A DNA stretch of 64,000 nucleotides, from contig NZ_FZNX01000003.1 in the NCBI RefSeq assembly GCF_900188355.1, positions 69,501 to 133,500 on the forward strand, read 5' to 3'. This DNA is from Lutibacter flavus (lineage in GTDB: Bacteria; Bacteroidota; Bacteroidia; Flavobacteriales; Flavobacteriaceae). Both the position numbers and the translations under genes were made by a program. How positions within the stretch are numbered: position 1 is the stretch's first letter; each line of letters opens with the position of its first letter. The notes beneath the pieces were generated by a model. It saw only the letters and a program-made list of their open reading frames with translations, searched no databases and had not been told where the DNA came from. Shown here in pieces: positions 18,631 through 27,628 of the stretch.

Positions 18631-20265
18631 CTAATTGAATAAATCTGTTATTCTAGTTTCAGTAAATTCATATGGAACAGCGCCTTCTCTTAATAGAGGA
18701 TTTTGAACTACTTCCGATTCCGGATAAGGTAAAATGAAAATAGATGCATCAACCACTCCTACAGATCTAGATTCATTATCACGACTAGCATCTACTTCAA
18801 TACCATTTGTTGCTGTGTCATATAAAAATGGTACAATAACTCCTCTTTCTTGTCCAGTAATATAATTTACTACTTCTTGTTGTCTATAGTAAGATCTACG
18901 TACTAAATCGTACCAATATTGACCTTCCATACATAATTCTACTCTACGCTCATGAATTATATCTTCATATGTTAAACTTGCTTTATTTTCAAGCCCAGCT
19001 CTTTCTCTTAATTGATTTAAATACATTAATGCCTTTGCATCAGAAGTGCTACTATTATTTCCTAAAGCAGCTTCAGCATAGTTTAAATGAACCTCAGCTA
19101 AACGCATCATATACGTGTTTAAAGCAGAATTCATTCTCGAAATGCTCGCATTATCTTTTGTTGAACCTACAACACCTTTTTTAGCCGTAAGAAAATCATC
19201 TCCGTGTTCAACAGTATATCCGCCATTTGCTTTACCAATTTCAGGATAATAATCATCGTTACCCATCCAAGTAGCCTTACGCCGAGCATCGTTTGTTTCG
19301 TATTCTTTTAAAACATCGTAAGAAGCTCTTGTCCAATATCCCCAAGCAGCATCATCACCTGTAACATCAGATCCTAATGCAAAAAATGCTTGATGCATAT
19401 TATTTACACCATAATCTCCATTTGGTACCCATTGTAAGGCAAAAATAGATTCTGAATTGTTATTGTTTTCTATTTTAAATAAATCAGCGTAATCATCCAT
19501 TAACATATATGGTCCTTCTTCAATTACCTTTTCTGCAGCTTTTTTAGCTAAATTAAGATACTCTTCATTTTTTGTTCCACTATTTGGATTATCGCTTAAA
19601 CCGGCATATGATAAATAAACACGAGACAATAAACCAAACGCACTATACTTTGTTAAACGCCCTGCTCTAGTACCTTGTTCTGGTAAATATTTTGCAGCAT
19701 ATTCTAAATCGCGCATTGCAAACTCGTAAACATCTTTCGCCGAATTTTTATTTACAATTGGATTGTTTACTAACTCATTTGGATTTGTAGAAATTATTAC
19801 ATCTCCCCATAATGATGTTAAATACCAATAAGCTGTGCCTCTCATAAAACGAGCTTCAGCAATATAAGGGAGTTGCTTTTCTGCTGCAACACTGCTTCCT
19901 TCAATACCAATTATTACATTATTGGATTGTTGAATAACATTGTATAATGAAGCCCAAGCTTCAACTAATGGTCCTGTTAAACCCGTTTCTGTTAGATCTG
20001 TAAATGGATAAATATAGTCTGAGTATGGTGCATATAAATTATATGATCTACCGTCTCCTAATCCATAATAAAATTTCGCATTAAAATCGAACCAAACTTT
20101 ATTATAAAGTGGTGAAGTTGCAGCCTGAAAATCATCTTCCGTCAGGTAAAAGTTTTCTTTTGTAATTTGATCCTCAGGTTCTACGTCCAAAAGATCATTA
20201 CAACCTGTCCAAATAAAGGCAAAAACCAATATTAAACTAAAGTTAATTATATTTTTTGTTTTCAT
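18631..20265 (-). CDS. susD: SusD/RagB-family nutrient-binding lipoprotein
   Basis: Lid protein of the SusCD outer-membrane uptake complex. The 544-aa protein has signal INFSLILVFAFIWTGC with lipobox Cys22 and the family start CNDLLDVEPEDQITKENFY. TPR-like helices (AEARFMRGTAYWYLTSLWGDV; SRVYLSYAGLSDNP) and the C-terminal MRLAEVHLNYAEAALG, HERRVELCMEGQYWYDLVRR segments are typical SusD blocks. It lies 18 nt after susC. Binding of xylo-oligosaccharides is inferred from the neighbours. The gene symbol is used as a family name. Confidence 0.96.
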   Translation of the reverse strand: MKTKNIINFSLILVFAFIWTGCNDLLDVEPEDQITKENFYLTEDDFQAATSPLYNKVWFDFNAKFYYGLGDGRSYNLYAPYSDYIYPFTDLTETGLTGPLVEAWASLYNVIQQSNNVIIGIEGSSVAAEKQLPYIAEARFMRGTAYWYLTSLWGDVIISTNPNELVNNPIVNKNSAKDVYEFAMRDLEYAAKYLPEQGTRAGRLTKYSAFGLLSRVYLSYAGLSDNPNSGTKNEEYLNLAKKAAEKVIEEGPYMLMDDYADLFKIENNNNSESIFALQWVPNGDYGVNNMHQAFFALGSDVTGDDAAWGYWTRASYDVLKEYETNDARRKATWMGNDDYYPEIGKANGGYTVEHGDDFLTAKKGVVGSTKDNASISRMNSALNTYMMRLAEVHLNYAEAALGNNSSTSDAKALMYLNQLRERAGLENKASLTYEDIIHERRVELCMEGQYWYDLVRRSYYRQQEVVNYITGQERGVIVPFLYDTATNGIEVDASRDNESRSVGVVDASIFILPYPESEVVQNPLLREGAVPYEFTETRITDLFN

Positions 20266-20283
20266 ATTTCTTTGATTTTTTTG

Positions 20284-23200
20284 TTAAAATTTAACGTTTA
20301 GTCCAAGCGTGAAAATACGTGGCGATGGATAACGAGCGTTATCTATCCCAGTTAATAATGCATCTTGATTGATTGAACCAATCTCTGGATCTAAACCAGT
20401 ATACTTAGTGAATGTATATACATTTTGTAAGTTCGTGTAAACCTTTAGGTTTTGTATTCCAAACTTTGAAACTAATTTTGGTGGAAAATTATAACCAATT
20501 GAAATATTTTTAATTCTTAAGTAAGAACCATCTTCTACAAAATTGTTACTATATCTATAGTTAGAAGTTGAAGAAGCCGATGAAGCTCCTATACGTGGCA
20601 TATAGTCATTTCCTCCTATAATTTGAATATTTCTATAATCGTTAGGTCCATCAGGATTTATTAAGGCTAAATCTGCATAACCTAAAGCTGTTTGCAATAA
20701 ATTAGTGTTTTCACGAGGGTTTTCTAACCATCTGCGTTGGTAGTTAACTGCATCGTTACCATATGAACCAGATAAAAACACATTTAAATCAAATCCTTTA
20801 TATGAAAACGAATTTCCAATACCATAGGTAAAATCAGCTTCTGGATTTCCAATATAATCACGATCTTGTTCATTAATTACACCATCTTTATTAATATCTT
20901 CAAAAATAAAGTCACCAATCCAAACACTGTTTTCTCCAATAGCCATTCCTTCCGGTAAAGCTGTCGGTACTATTTCACCTGTACTATTTTTATAATAAAA
21001 ATCTGTAGCTTTTTCAAAACGACCAATAACTTTATATCCGTAGAATTGACCAATAGATTCTCCTACAGCTGTGCGTGTTACAATTGTAATATCTGAACCT
21101 TGTTGAAGCGTTCTATTTAAAATACCTGTTTCAGTATTTAATTTAAGCACTTTATTACGGTTCATAGAGAATACAAAATTAGATCTCCATTGAAAATCAT
21201 TTTTATCAACATTTACTGTATTTAAAGTTAACTCAATCCCTTTATTTTCAAGTGAACCAATATTTACCCAAGGAGCAGAAGTTGATCCCTGACCAGTAGT
21301 ACCAACATAAGCTGGTAAAGGCAATTGCAATAATAAATTTTTGGTTTTTTTGTAATAAACATCAGCAATAAACTCTACTCTGTTATTAAATAAATTTACA
21401 TCTAAACCAACGTTACTAGAGTAAGTAGATTCCCATTGTAAATCCTGGTTTGCTGTATTTGCAGCTAATAATCCTGTTCCCCAGTTTGTAGCTGAAGAAG
21501 TATATGTAGAAGTATATGCATAGTTTGGTACATTTTGATTACCAACTGTACCCCAACCTAAACGTAATTTTAAATTGTTAATTACTGAATTGTCTTTTAA
21601 GAAATCTTCGTTTGAAACTTTCCAAGCAAAAGCTGCTGATGGAAACCATCCCCAACGATTGTCTTTATAAAATTTTGAAGAACCATCGTAACGTAATGTT
21701 CCTGTTAACAAATACTTATCATTGTAAGAATAGAACATTCTTCCAAAATAAGAGCTAATTGCACTTGTCCCACTTCCATTTGAGTTTTTTGCAGTAGTTG
21801 CATCACCAGCATTTAAATCTGTAGCACCATTTGTTAAAAAACCTGAACGATATCCGTATAAATTCTCCCAATGAGATTCCTGAATTTCTTGTCCAAGCAT
21901 CATATTAACATTATGTAAACCAAACTCTTTAGTATATGTTAAAATATTTTTCCAGTTCCAATATTTATTATATGATTTATTTCTTGAACCTTCTCTAACA
22001 TCATTTGCCAATGCACCAAATGAATAAGATGGATTAAATTGGTATGCGTTTGAAAAACCAAAATCAATAGCATATTCTGTTCTTAATTTAAGATTATCTG
22101 TAAAAGATAACTCTGCAAAAGTTGAAGCTCTAATTCCTGCTTTTTCGTTTCTATTATCTCTAATTGAAGCTAAACCAACTGGGTTATTTTGCACAAACTC
22201 ATCTGTATCTGGTCCATCAAAATTACCATCAGCGTTGCGAACTGCAACATTTGGAGTTTGTTTAAAGGCCGTTAATATTAAAGACTCGTCTGAAACTGTA
22301 GTTTTTTGCTTAGAATTGTTAAAAGCAAAATTAATTCCAACTTTTAAATAGTCTTTAACTTGAGAATCAAAAACACCTCTCATATTAAATCTATTAAATC
22401 CAGAACCAATTGCAATCCCTTCTTGATCTAAATATCCAACACCCATTGCATACGTACTTTTATCTGTTCCACCAGAAACAGATAAATTATGACTTTGCAT
22501 CATAGCACGAGAAAACATTTCATCCTGCCAATCTGTTCCTGCTCCTAAAAGTTCTGGTCTAATAAAATTATTATCACGCTGTACAATTCCTAAATCAGCT
22601 CTTTTATTTTTATGAATAGCATATTCTTGTAGATTCAACAATTCTAATTTGTTAGGAATCTCTTGAAATCCTACATAAGAATCATATGTTATTGAAGCCT
22701 CTCCTTTTTTTCCACGTTTGGTAGTTATAATAATTACCCCGTTTGCAGCTCTAGAACCATAAATTGCTGTCGCAGATGCATCTTTTAAAACATCTATAGA
22801 AGCAATGTCAGACGGACTAATTGAAGACAATGCATTTTCATTTCCAGAACCTGTAGAACCGTCAATAATAATACCGTCAATTATAAAAATAGGCTCATTA
22901 GAACCGTTTAATGAACTAATACCTCGAATTCGAATAGATGAACCTGCACCAGGAGCTCCACTATTTTGTTGTACTTGAACACCAGCTGCGCGCCCTTGCA
23001 AAACCTGATCTATAGAAGTACTAACCGATTGTGATATTGCCTCACTCGAAACTGAAACAACTGAACCAGTTAAATCGCTTCGCTTCATTTTACCATAACC
23101 AACAACAACAACTTCATCTAAAGTTGTTGTATCAAACTCTAGGGTTACATTAATTTGATTTTTATTATTTACTGAAATTTCTTTAGCCTTATAGCCTAAA

Positions 23201-23451
23201 AAGCTATATACTATAACTCCACCTGATGGCACATTATTAATCGTGTATTCTCCATCAAAATTGGTAATTGTACCATTTGTTGTTCCTTTTAAAAGGACAT
23301 TAGCTCCGGGAATAGGACCGTCCGCATCCGAAACTTTACCAGTAACAGTAATTTGAGCATTCATTGCAGCGGTAAACAGCAATAACAGAGTAAGCAACCG
23401 CAAGCGTTTAAAGCATCTTGATTTGCTTTTAAAAAATAAAAAGTAGGTCAT
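20284..23451 (-). CDS. susC: SusC/RagA-family TonB-linked outer-membrane transporter
   Basis: Imports bound oligosaccharides across the outer membrane using TonB energy. The 1055-aa protein has a signal peptide (LRLLTLLLLFTAAMNAQ), a carboxypeptidase-regulatory-like domain (ITVTGKVSDADGPIPGANVLLKG, residues about 34-110), the TonB-box region DEVVVVGYGKMKRSDLTGSV, a plug domain (GRAAGVQVQQNSGAPGAGSSIRIRG; YGSRAANGVIIITTKRGKKGE) and a 22-strand barrel ending FTLGLNVKF. It heads the operon with susD, the glycan-binding protein and GH10. Its promoter overlaps a perfect LacI-type palindrome at 23593-23616. Confidence 0.97.
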   Translation of the reverse strand: MTYFLFFKSKSRCFKRLRLLTLLLLFTAAMNAQITVTGKVSDADGPIPGANVLLKGTTNGTITNFDGEYTINNVPSGGVIVYSFLGYKAKEISVNNKNQINVTLEFDTTTLDEVVVVGYGKMKRSDLTGSVVSVSSEAISQSVSTSIDQVLQGRAAGVQVQQNSGAPGAGSSIRIRGISSLNGSNEPIFIIDGIIIDGSTGSGNENALSSISPSDIASIDVLKDASATAIYGSRAANGVIIITTKRGKKGEASITYDSYVGFQEIPNKLELLNLQEYAIHKNKRADLGIVQRDNNFIRPELLGAGTDWQDEMFSRAMMQSHNLSVSGGTDKSTYAMGVGYLDQEGIAIGSGFNRFNMRGVFDSQVKDYLKVGINFAFNNSKQKTTVSDESLILTAFKQTPNVAVRNADGNFDGPDTDEFVQNNPVGLASIRDNRNEKAGIRASTFAELSFTDNLKLRTEYAIDFGFSNAYQFNPSYSFGALANDVREGSRNKSYNKYWNWKNILTYTKEFGLHNVNMMLGQEIQESHWENLYGYRSGFLTNGATDLNAGDATTAKNSNGSGTSAISSYFGRMFYSYNDKYLLTGTLRYDGSSKFYKDNRWGWFPSAAFAWKVSNEDFLKDNSVINNLKLRLGWGTVGNQNVPNYAYTSTYTSSATNWGTGLLAANTANQDLQWESTYSSNVGLDVNLFNNRVEFIADVYYKKTKNLLLQLPLPAYVGTTGQGSTSAPWVNIGSLENKGIELTLNTVNVDKNDFQWRSNFVFSMNRNKVLKLNTETGILNRTLQQGSDITIVTRTAVGESIGQFYGYKVIGRFEKATDFYYKNSTGEIVPTALPEGMAIGENSVWIGDFIFEDINKDGVINEQDRDYIGNPEADFTYGIGNSFSYKGFDLNVFLSGSYGNDAVNYQRRWLENPRENTNLLQTALGYADLALINPDGPNDYRNIQIIGGNDYMPRIGASSASSTSNYRYSNNFVEDGSYLRIKNISIGYNFPPKLVSKFGIQNLKVYTNLQNVYTFTKYTGLDPEIGSINQDALLTGIDNARYPSPRIFTLGLNVKF

Positions 23452-23571
23452 AGATAAATTGATTTATAAAAAATTATATTTGATTAACTATCAGCTTTTT
23501 ATCTAAAATTAGAGTAGTTACAACTTTAAAAAGTTTACTTCTATCATCCTTTTAAATAAAAAATCAACATC

Positions 23572-23602
23572 CAAATTTATATAATTTAATTTATATACGC
23601 AA
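23572..23602 (-). promoter_or_regulatory. susC promoter
   Basis: Read on the minus strand: TTG (plus 23600-23602), a 20-bp spacer, then TAAATTTG (plus 23572-23579), a perfect match to TAnnTTTG. Transcription would begin near 23565 with a leader of about 115 nt. The TTG belongs to the operator half-site CGATTGCG, with the same geometry as the GH67 promoter. Confidence 0.75.
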
Positions 23603-23616
23603 TCGATTGCGTATAT
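23593..23616. promoter_or_regulatory. LacI-type operator O1 of susC (24-bp perfect palindrome)
   Basis: A perfect 24-bp palindrome centred at 23604.5 with core CGCAATCGATTGCG and a central CpG, overlapping the susC -33 element. The core matches the GH67 operator at 13 of 14 positions. The likely ligand is the LacI-family protein encoded at 3878-4915. Confidence 0.85.
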
Positions 23617-23619
23617 TAT

Positions 23620-23636
23620 TTCAATCGATTGCGTAA
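23620..23636. promoter_or_regulatory. LacI-type operator O2 upstream of susC
   Basis: TTCAATCGATTGCGTAA carries one intact half-site (CGATTGCG) and a degenerate one (TTCAATCG in place of CGCAATCG). Its centre at 23626.5 is 22 bp, about two helical turns, from O1, which suits cooperative binding on one DNA face. The rest of 23640-23890 shows no recognisable feature. Confidence 0.6.
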
Positions 23637-23894
23637 TTTTTTTAGTTAGCTTTCTAATCATTCTATAATTTTCTTTTTAAAATAAGAACACTTAGTATTG
23701 TATAGCTCCTGTTTTTTCATTATTTTCATAAAAATTACTCCTATTAATTATATACGGTTAATTCTATGATTTATCTTTTACTTTTATATATAGTAATTGA
23801 TAAATATCAATTATCAATCTTTTTAAATAAAAATTTAAGTTACAACCTTAGCATTTATTAGTATTTAGAAATAAATATTAAAAATATGTAAAGT

Positions 23895-23937
23895 TGAGAG
23901 ATATCATTTCAAAAAATTACTTCTAAACCTAACTTAG
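23895..23937 (+). promoter_or_regulatory. Crp/Fnr-type site and promoter of hsp20
   Basis: TGAGAGATATCA (23895-23906) fits TGA-N6-TCA. After 23 nt comes TAACTTAG (23930-23937), 7 of 8 to TAnnTTTG. The site centre is about 43 bp before the expected transcript start, a class II activator position. No -33 TTG is present, consistent with activator dependence. The same 23-nt geometry recurs at eight other promoters in this window. Confidence 0.7.
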
Positions 23938-23970
23938 TAGTATAAAAAGTATAACTTAAATATATATATT

Positions 23971-24411
23971 ATGTCACTAGTAAAATTTAGAAGAAGACCA
24001 TGGGAAAATCTACTTTCAACAGATTTGTTAGATTTAACCCCAAACAGTTTATTTAATGATAGAATGTGGTTAAAAAGAATGGATGAACCTGCTCTAAACA
24101 TTAAAGAAAAAGATGATTTATTTGAAATCGAGTTAGCAGCTCCTGGATATTCAAAAAAAGATTTTAAGGTTACTATAGATGATGGTTGTTTAAACATCTC
24201 TGCAAAAAGAAGCCAAACAAAAGATGAAAAAGAGGAAAATTACACGCGTCACGAGTTTAGTTATGAATCTTTTGAAAGATCTTTAGAACTGCCAGACAGT
24301 GTATCCGATGATAAAATAAAAGCTAATTACGATAATGGAATTTTAAAGTTTAGCTTAGCTAAAAAAGAAGTTGCTAAGAAGCAAAAACCAAAAGTAATTG
24401 AAATTGCATAA
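23971..24411 (+). CDS. Hsp20/alpha-crystallin small heat-shock protein
   Basis: Cytoplasmic ATP-independent holdase that binds unfolding proteins. The 146-aa protein has an alpha-crystallin domain from about residue 40 (PALNIKEKDDLFEIELAAPG; DGCLNISAKR; YESFERSLELPDSV; NYDNGILKFSLAKKE) and a C-terminal KPKVIEI that carries the I-x-I/V-type oligomerisation motif. It is a single-gene unit, framed by a Crp/Fnr-type promoter and a strong terminator at 24445. The control suggests induction by low oxygen or energy state rather than heat alone (inference). Confidence 0.95.
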   Translation: MSLVKFRRRPWENLLSTDLLDLTPNSLFNDRMWLKRMDEPALNIKEKDDLFEIELAAPGYSKKDFKVTIDDGCLNISAKRSQTKDEKEENYTRHEFSYESFERSLELPDSVSDDKIKANYDNGILKFSLAKKEVAKKQKPKVIEIA

Positions 24412-24437
24412 GTACTGTTGCATTAAAATTTAGCACT

Positions 24438-24479
24438 AAAAAAGTACGTCATTCTAAATTTAGAATGACGTATTTTTTT
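24438..24479. terminator. bidirectional terminator between hsp20 and BON gene
   Basis: A perfect 28-bp palindrome at 24445-24472 (arms TACGTCATTCTAAA and its complement) is flanked by an A-run at 24438-24443 and a T-run at 24473-24479. It lies 33 nt after the hsp20 stop and 35 nt past the stop of the converging BON gene, so it can end both transcripts. Confidence 0.93.
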
Positions 24480-24513
24480 GTGTGTAAAAAACCCTTAATA
24501 ATAAATTCAGAAA

Positions 24514-25167
24514 TTAATATGCTACCTCAAGTTCATTTTCTACATCATATACTCCAGGTGCAAAAAATGCTGTTTTTCTGGCTTCTTCTTTTTCTGCATA
24601 AGAGTGTACTTTTCCTTTTAATTTTACTTTATGCCCATCTACCTCAACCTTAATTTGATTTGCATCAAGATCTGCTAAACGCTTAAATGCTTTTGCTATT
24701 TTCTCCTTTATATCAGTAGGTTTAATAGCTTGTTCCAAAGTTATATTATTAATAACCTTTCTTACTCCAAGTAAATTTTCAACTGCTTTTCTGGCAGCTT
24801 CTTTTTGATAAAACCATTGTAATTCACCAGTTAAATAAACCCAACCATCTCTCACTTCAATTTTAACTTTATCTTTTGGTACAGATGAGTTCCATTCAAA
24901 TGCATTTACAACAGCTTTAGCAATTTCTTTGTCAGTTTTTTTGTAAGCTGTTCCATATTTAACTTCAATATCATCAGCTACAGCTTTTACCCCTATTACA
25001 TTTTTTACGGCTTTTTCTGCAGCCACTTTTTTAGAATAAGTATCTACAATACCCGTTAGAGTTACAACTCCTTTTTCTACAATAACACCAATTTGTGTCT
25101 CATCGATATTTGGTTGCCACATTAATTCATCAAGAACATCCTCTTTAATTTCGCTATCACTTTTCAT
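24514..25167 (-). CDS. triple BON-domain protein
   Basis: Three BON domains of about 65 residues in tandem (start SEIKEDVLDELMWQPNIDET; second KEIAKAVVNAFEWNSSVP; third DIKEKIAKAFKRLADLDANQ), each ending in the conserved AxxAVxxVxGVxxVxxxI pattern. The 217-aa protein has no signal peptide in the visible start, so it appears cytoplasmic, unlike OsmY. BON domains are thought to bind membranes or other surfaces under osmotic and envelope stress; the precise role is unknown. It faces hsp20 and has its own Crp/Fnr-type promoter, so both belong to the same stress regulon. Confidence 0.9.
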   Translation of the reverse strand: MKSDSEIKEDVLDELMWQPNIDETQIGVIVEKGVVTLTGIVDTYSKKVAAEKAVKNVIGVKAVADDIEVKYGTAYKKTDKEIAKAVVNAFEWNSSVPKDKVKIEVRDGWVYLTGELQWFYQKEAARKAVENLLGVRKVINNITLEQAIKPTDIKEKIAKAFKRLADLDANQIKVEVDGHKVKLKGKVHSYAEKEEARKTAFFAPGVYDVENELEVAY

Positions 25168-25206
25168 AATTAAATAATTTTAAATTAAACAATATATAAT
25201 CTTTAG

Positions 25207-25249
25207 CAAAGCTATATACATATTGTACTTATTAAAATGATAAGCCTCA
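25207..25249 (-). promoter_or_regulatory. Crp/Fnr-type site and promoter of BON gene
   Basis: TGATAAGCCTCA (25238-25249) fits TGA-N6-TCA though its core is less AT-rich than the others. On the minus strand the -7 box TAGCTTTG (plus 25207-25214) follows after 23 nt and is a perfect TAnnTTTG. A further TGA-N6-TCA match at 25360-25371 (TGACCCAAATCA) has no -7 box at that distance on either strand. Confidence 0.65.
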
Positions 25250-25478
25250 ATTGAAAGAAAATTTCATTAAAAATGTGTTTAACCCATTCTAAATCTTCAC
25301 TTAAGAATTGAATTTTAAGTCAATTGTAAATACTTAATTTCTTAAAAATCAAGCTAAACTGACCCAAATCATTTTTAACAACCCATAATTTAAATTTACC
25401 TAGGACTAATAAAAAACACATGTTGAATTAAAACCTTTATTTAGTTATATTTGATTTTCTTCAATAAAACCAATTTAA

Positions 25479-25997
25479 ATGGAAAAATATGCCTCATTTG
25501 AAACAGAAAGATTATTACTAAAACCTACTTCAAAAAAACACGCTCCGTTTATATTAGAACTTCTTAATACCCCAAAATGGCAACAATATATTGGGGATAG
25601 AAATGTACACTCTATTAAAGAAGCTGAAAAATATATAAAAGATAAAATTACACCTCAATTAGAAAAACTTGGCTTTGCAAATTACACAGTTATACTTAAA
25701 AAAGATAGCGTAAAAATTGGTTCCTGCGGACTATATAATAGAGAAGGATTGGATGGAATTGATATTGGTTTTGCATTTTTACCAGCTTATGAGAAACAAG
25801 GTTATGCTTTTGAAAGTGCACAAAAAATCATTGAAATAGGCATTCACATTTTCAACATTAAAAAATTAAGTGCAATTACTGTAAAGGAAAATTATGCTTC
25901 ACAAAAATTATTAGAAAAGCTAGGTCTGCAATTTATTGAAATCATAAAAATTCCAAATGATGATGAAGAATTATTATTGTACCGACTTGAAATTTAG
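25479..25997 (+). CDS. GNAT acetyltransferase, RimJ/RimL type
   Basis: Acetyl-CoA-dependent N-acetyltransferase of unknown substrate. The 172-aa protein begins FETERLLLKPTSKKHAPFI, typical of RimJ/RimL-like GNATs, and has the core strand IGSCGLYNREGLDGIDIGFAF followed by the CoA-binding loop region PAYEKQGYAFESAQKIIEIG and NYASQKLLEKLGLQFIE. It is a single gene. Such enzymes may acetylate ribosomal-protein N-termini, but many act on small molecules. The 271 nt downstream (25998-26268) hold nothing I recognise. Confidence 0.88.
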   Translation: MEKYASFETERLLLKPTSKKHAPFILELLNTPKWQQYIGDRNVHSIKEAEKYIKDKITPQLEKLGFANYTVILKKDSVKIGSCGLYNREGLDGIDIGFAFLPAYEKQGYAFESAQKIIEIGIHIFNIKKLSAITVKENYASQKLLEKLGLQFIEIIKIPNDDEELLLYRLEI

Positions 25998-26268
25998 TAC
26001 AATTGATACTGTAAAATATATTGAAAACTAGAGAAATTTGCTCCTATTAAATGAGAAACAGTATATTTACTTTAAAATAACTAGTTAACCTCCCTTTAAA
26101 AATTCAGCAATTTTAGAAATGGCTATTGTCATTTTTATAAAAGATTTTTTAAACCGAACAATATTTTTAATTATAACTAAGATTTATAAACGTGAAGGCT
26201 AGAAATCACTTTAAAAAACGGGGCCCAACTGAAAAGCCATATGAGTAGGAAAACTAAAAACTAAAAAA

Positions 26269-26592
26269 ATGAAGAAAGGTAACATTAAAGTAAGTATTTT
26301 GTATCCAACTGGTGAAGGTAAAACCTTTGACATAGATTATTACTGCAACACACATGTACCAATGGCGGCTAAATTATTAGGTGATTCTGTACTTGGAGCA
26401 ACTGTTGAGAATGGTCTTGTTGGTGGAGATCCAGGATCAAAACCTACTTATGCAGCAATGGGAAATTTATATTTTACCTCGATAGAATCGTTTCAAAATT
26501 CCTTTGGTCCTCACGCTGAAAAAATAATGGGAGACCTTCCCAACTTTACTAACATTAACCCTGTTATTCAAATTAGTGAAGTAATGATTTAA
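26269..26592 (+). CDS. EthD-family small protein
   Basis: A 107-aa protein of the dimeric alpha/beta-barrel EthD family. Marks are the start KVSILYPTGEGKTFDIDYYCNTHVPMAAKLLG, where HxP in the CNTHVPM segment is the family signature, and the C-terminal strand INPVIQISEV. Members assist ether degradation in Rhodococcus, but most are of unknown function. It stands alone on the plus strand; neighbours give no hint of a substrate. Confidence 0.85.
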   Translation: MKKGNIKVSILYPTGEGKTFDIDYYCNTHVPMAAKLLGDSVLGATVENGLVGGDPGSKPTYAAMGNLYFTSIESFQNSFGPHAEKIMGDLPNFTNINPVIQISEVMI

Positions 26593-26686
26593 AAACATAG
26601 TGGATTTTTAACCTATAGTCATATTTTTGAGCGAGACCGAATTAACATTTCTGAAATTATGAGCCGAACCTCTAAATTAAGCAGTG

Positions 26687-26791
26687 ATGGTAAAATTAGA
26701 TTTTTACTTAATAATTGGCTCAGCTGAAAAAAACGAAGGTGTTAAAGCTAAATATCTAAAAAATTGCGATTTTTGTTCTCAGCAAAAATAA
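26687..26791 (+). CDS. very small ORF, possibly a gene remnant
   Basis: ATG 26687 opens 34 codons (MVKLDFYLIIGSAEKNEGVK..., ending NCDFCSQQK). It lies in the 231-nt gap between EthD and the AlkD-like gene. No family is recognised. It could be the 3' remnant of a lost gene or chance; I see no promoter. Confidence 0.15.
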   Translation: MVKLDFYLIIGSAEKNEGVKAKYLKNCDFCSQQK

Positions 26792-26823
26792 ATATTAGGT
26801 TGAAACACAAAAATTAATAAATT

Positions 26824-27489
26824 ATGACACTAAAGGAAACACTCGAGCAGCTAAAAGCAATGAGTGATGAAAAGACATTCGCTTACAACTCAAAAAATGG
26901 TGTAGGAGATAACCAGTATGGTGTAAAACTGGGCGACCTCCGAAAAGTGGCTAAGAAGATAAAGAGCAATCATGAACTTGCACTGGAATTATGGGGAACT
27001 CAAAACTATGATGCTCAAATGCTTTCAATGCTTATAATTAATCCAAAGAAACTATCAACCGATGCATTGGATGCAATTGTTCGGTCAGTGAAATATACCC
27101 GAGTAGCCGATTGGTTAAACTCCTATGTAGTAAAGATACATCCGGAAAACGAAAAACTGCGTCAAAATTGGATGAACGATAAGAATCCTATGGCAGCACG
27201 TGCAGGTTGGAACCTGACTACTCAACGCATTGTAAAAAACCCAGAAATGGTAAACATACCAAACCTCCTTAATCGAATTGAAAACGAAATGTCTAATGCT
27301 GCACCTGAGGCAATGTGGACAATGAACTTCAGTTTGGCTGAAATAGGTATTAATCATCCCGAATATAGACAACAAGCCATTGACATTGGTGAAAAGCTGG
27401 GCGTATATCGTGATTATCCTACTTCAAAAGGTTGTACATCCCCATTTGCTCCAATTTGGATAAAGGAAATGGTGAATAGAAAAGGATAA
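26824..27489 (+). CDS. DNA alkylation repair protein (AlkD-like HEAT repeat)
   Basis: A 221-aa all-helical HEAT-like repeat protein of the AlkC/AlkD superfamily, which excises positively charged alkylated bases without base flipping. Seen are YGVKLGDLRKVAKKIKSNHE, ALELWGTQNYDAQMLSMLI, YTRVADWLNSYVV, MAARAGWNLTTQRI and the terminal GCTSPFAPIWIKEMV. The gene is visibly richer in G and C than its neighbours and uses codons such as CTG, CTC and GGC more often, which suggests acquisition from another lineage. Whether it is an active glycosylase is not shown by sequence alone. Confidence 0.88.
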   Translation: MTLKETLEQLKAMSDEKTFAYNSKNGVGDNQYGVKLGDLRKVAKKIKSNHELALELWGTQNYDAQMLSMLIINPKKLSTDALDAIVRSVKYTRVADWLNSYVVKIHPENEKLRQNWMNDKNPMAARAGWNLTTQRIVKNPEMVNIPNLLNRIENEMSNAAPEAMWTMNFSLAEIGINHPEYRQQAIDIGEKLGVYRDYPTSKGCTSPFAPIWIKEMVNRKG

Positions 27490-27628
27490 TTAAAAACTAG
27501 TGCCAAATTATATTTGTATCGCTTCACTAATAACACTATTTTAGACTTAAATTTATGCGTTTAAATACACGCTACATTTGATGTTAAAAAAATTATACTT
27601 CACACATAAAACCCATAGAATAAACAAA

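Noticed and set aside
25360..25371. TGACCCAAATCA as a promoter site of the GNAT gene
   Set aside because: No -7-like sequence at the 23-nt distance in either direction; a 6-base motif of this kind occurs by chance.
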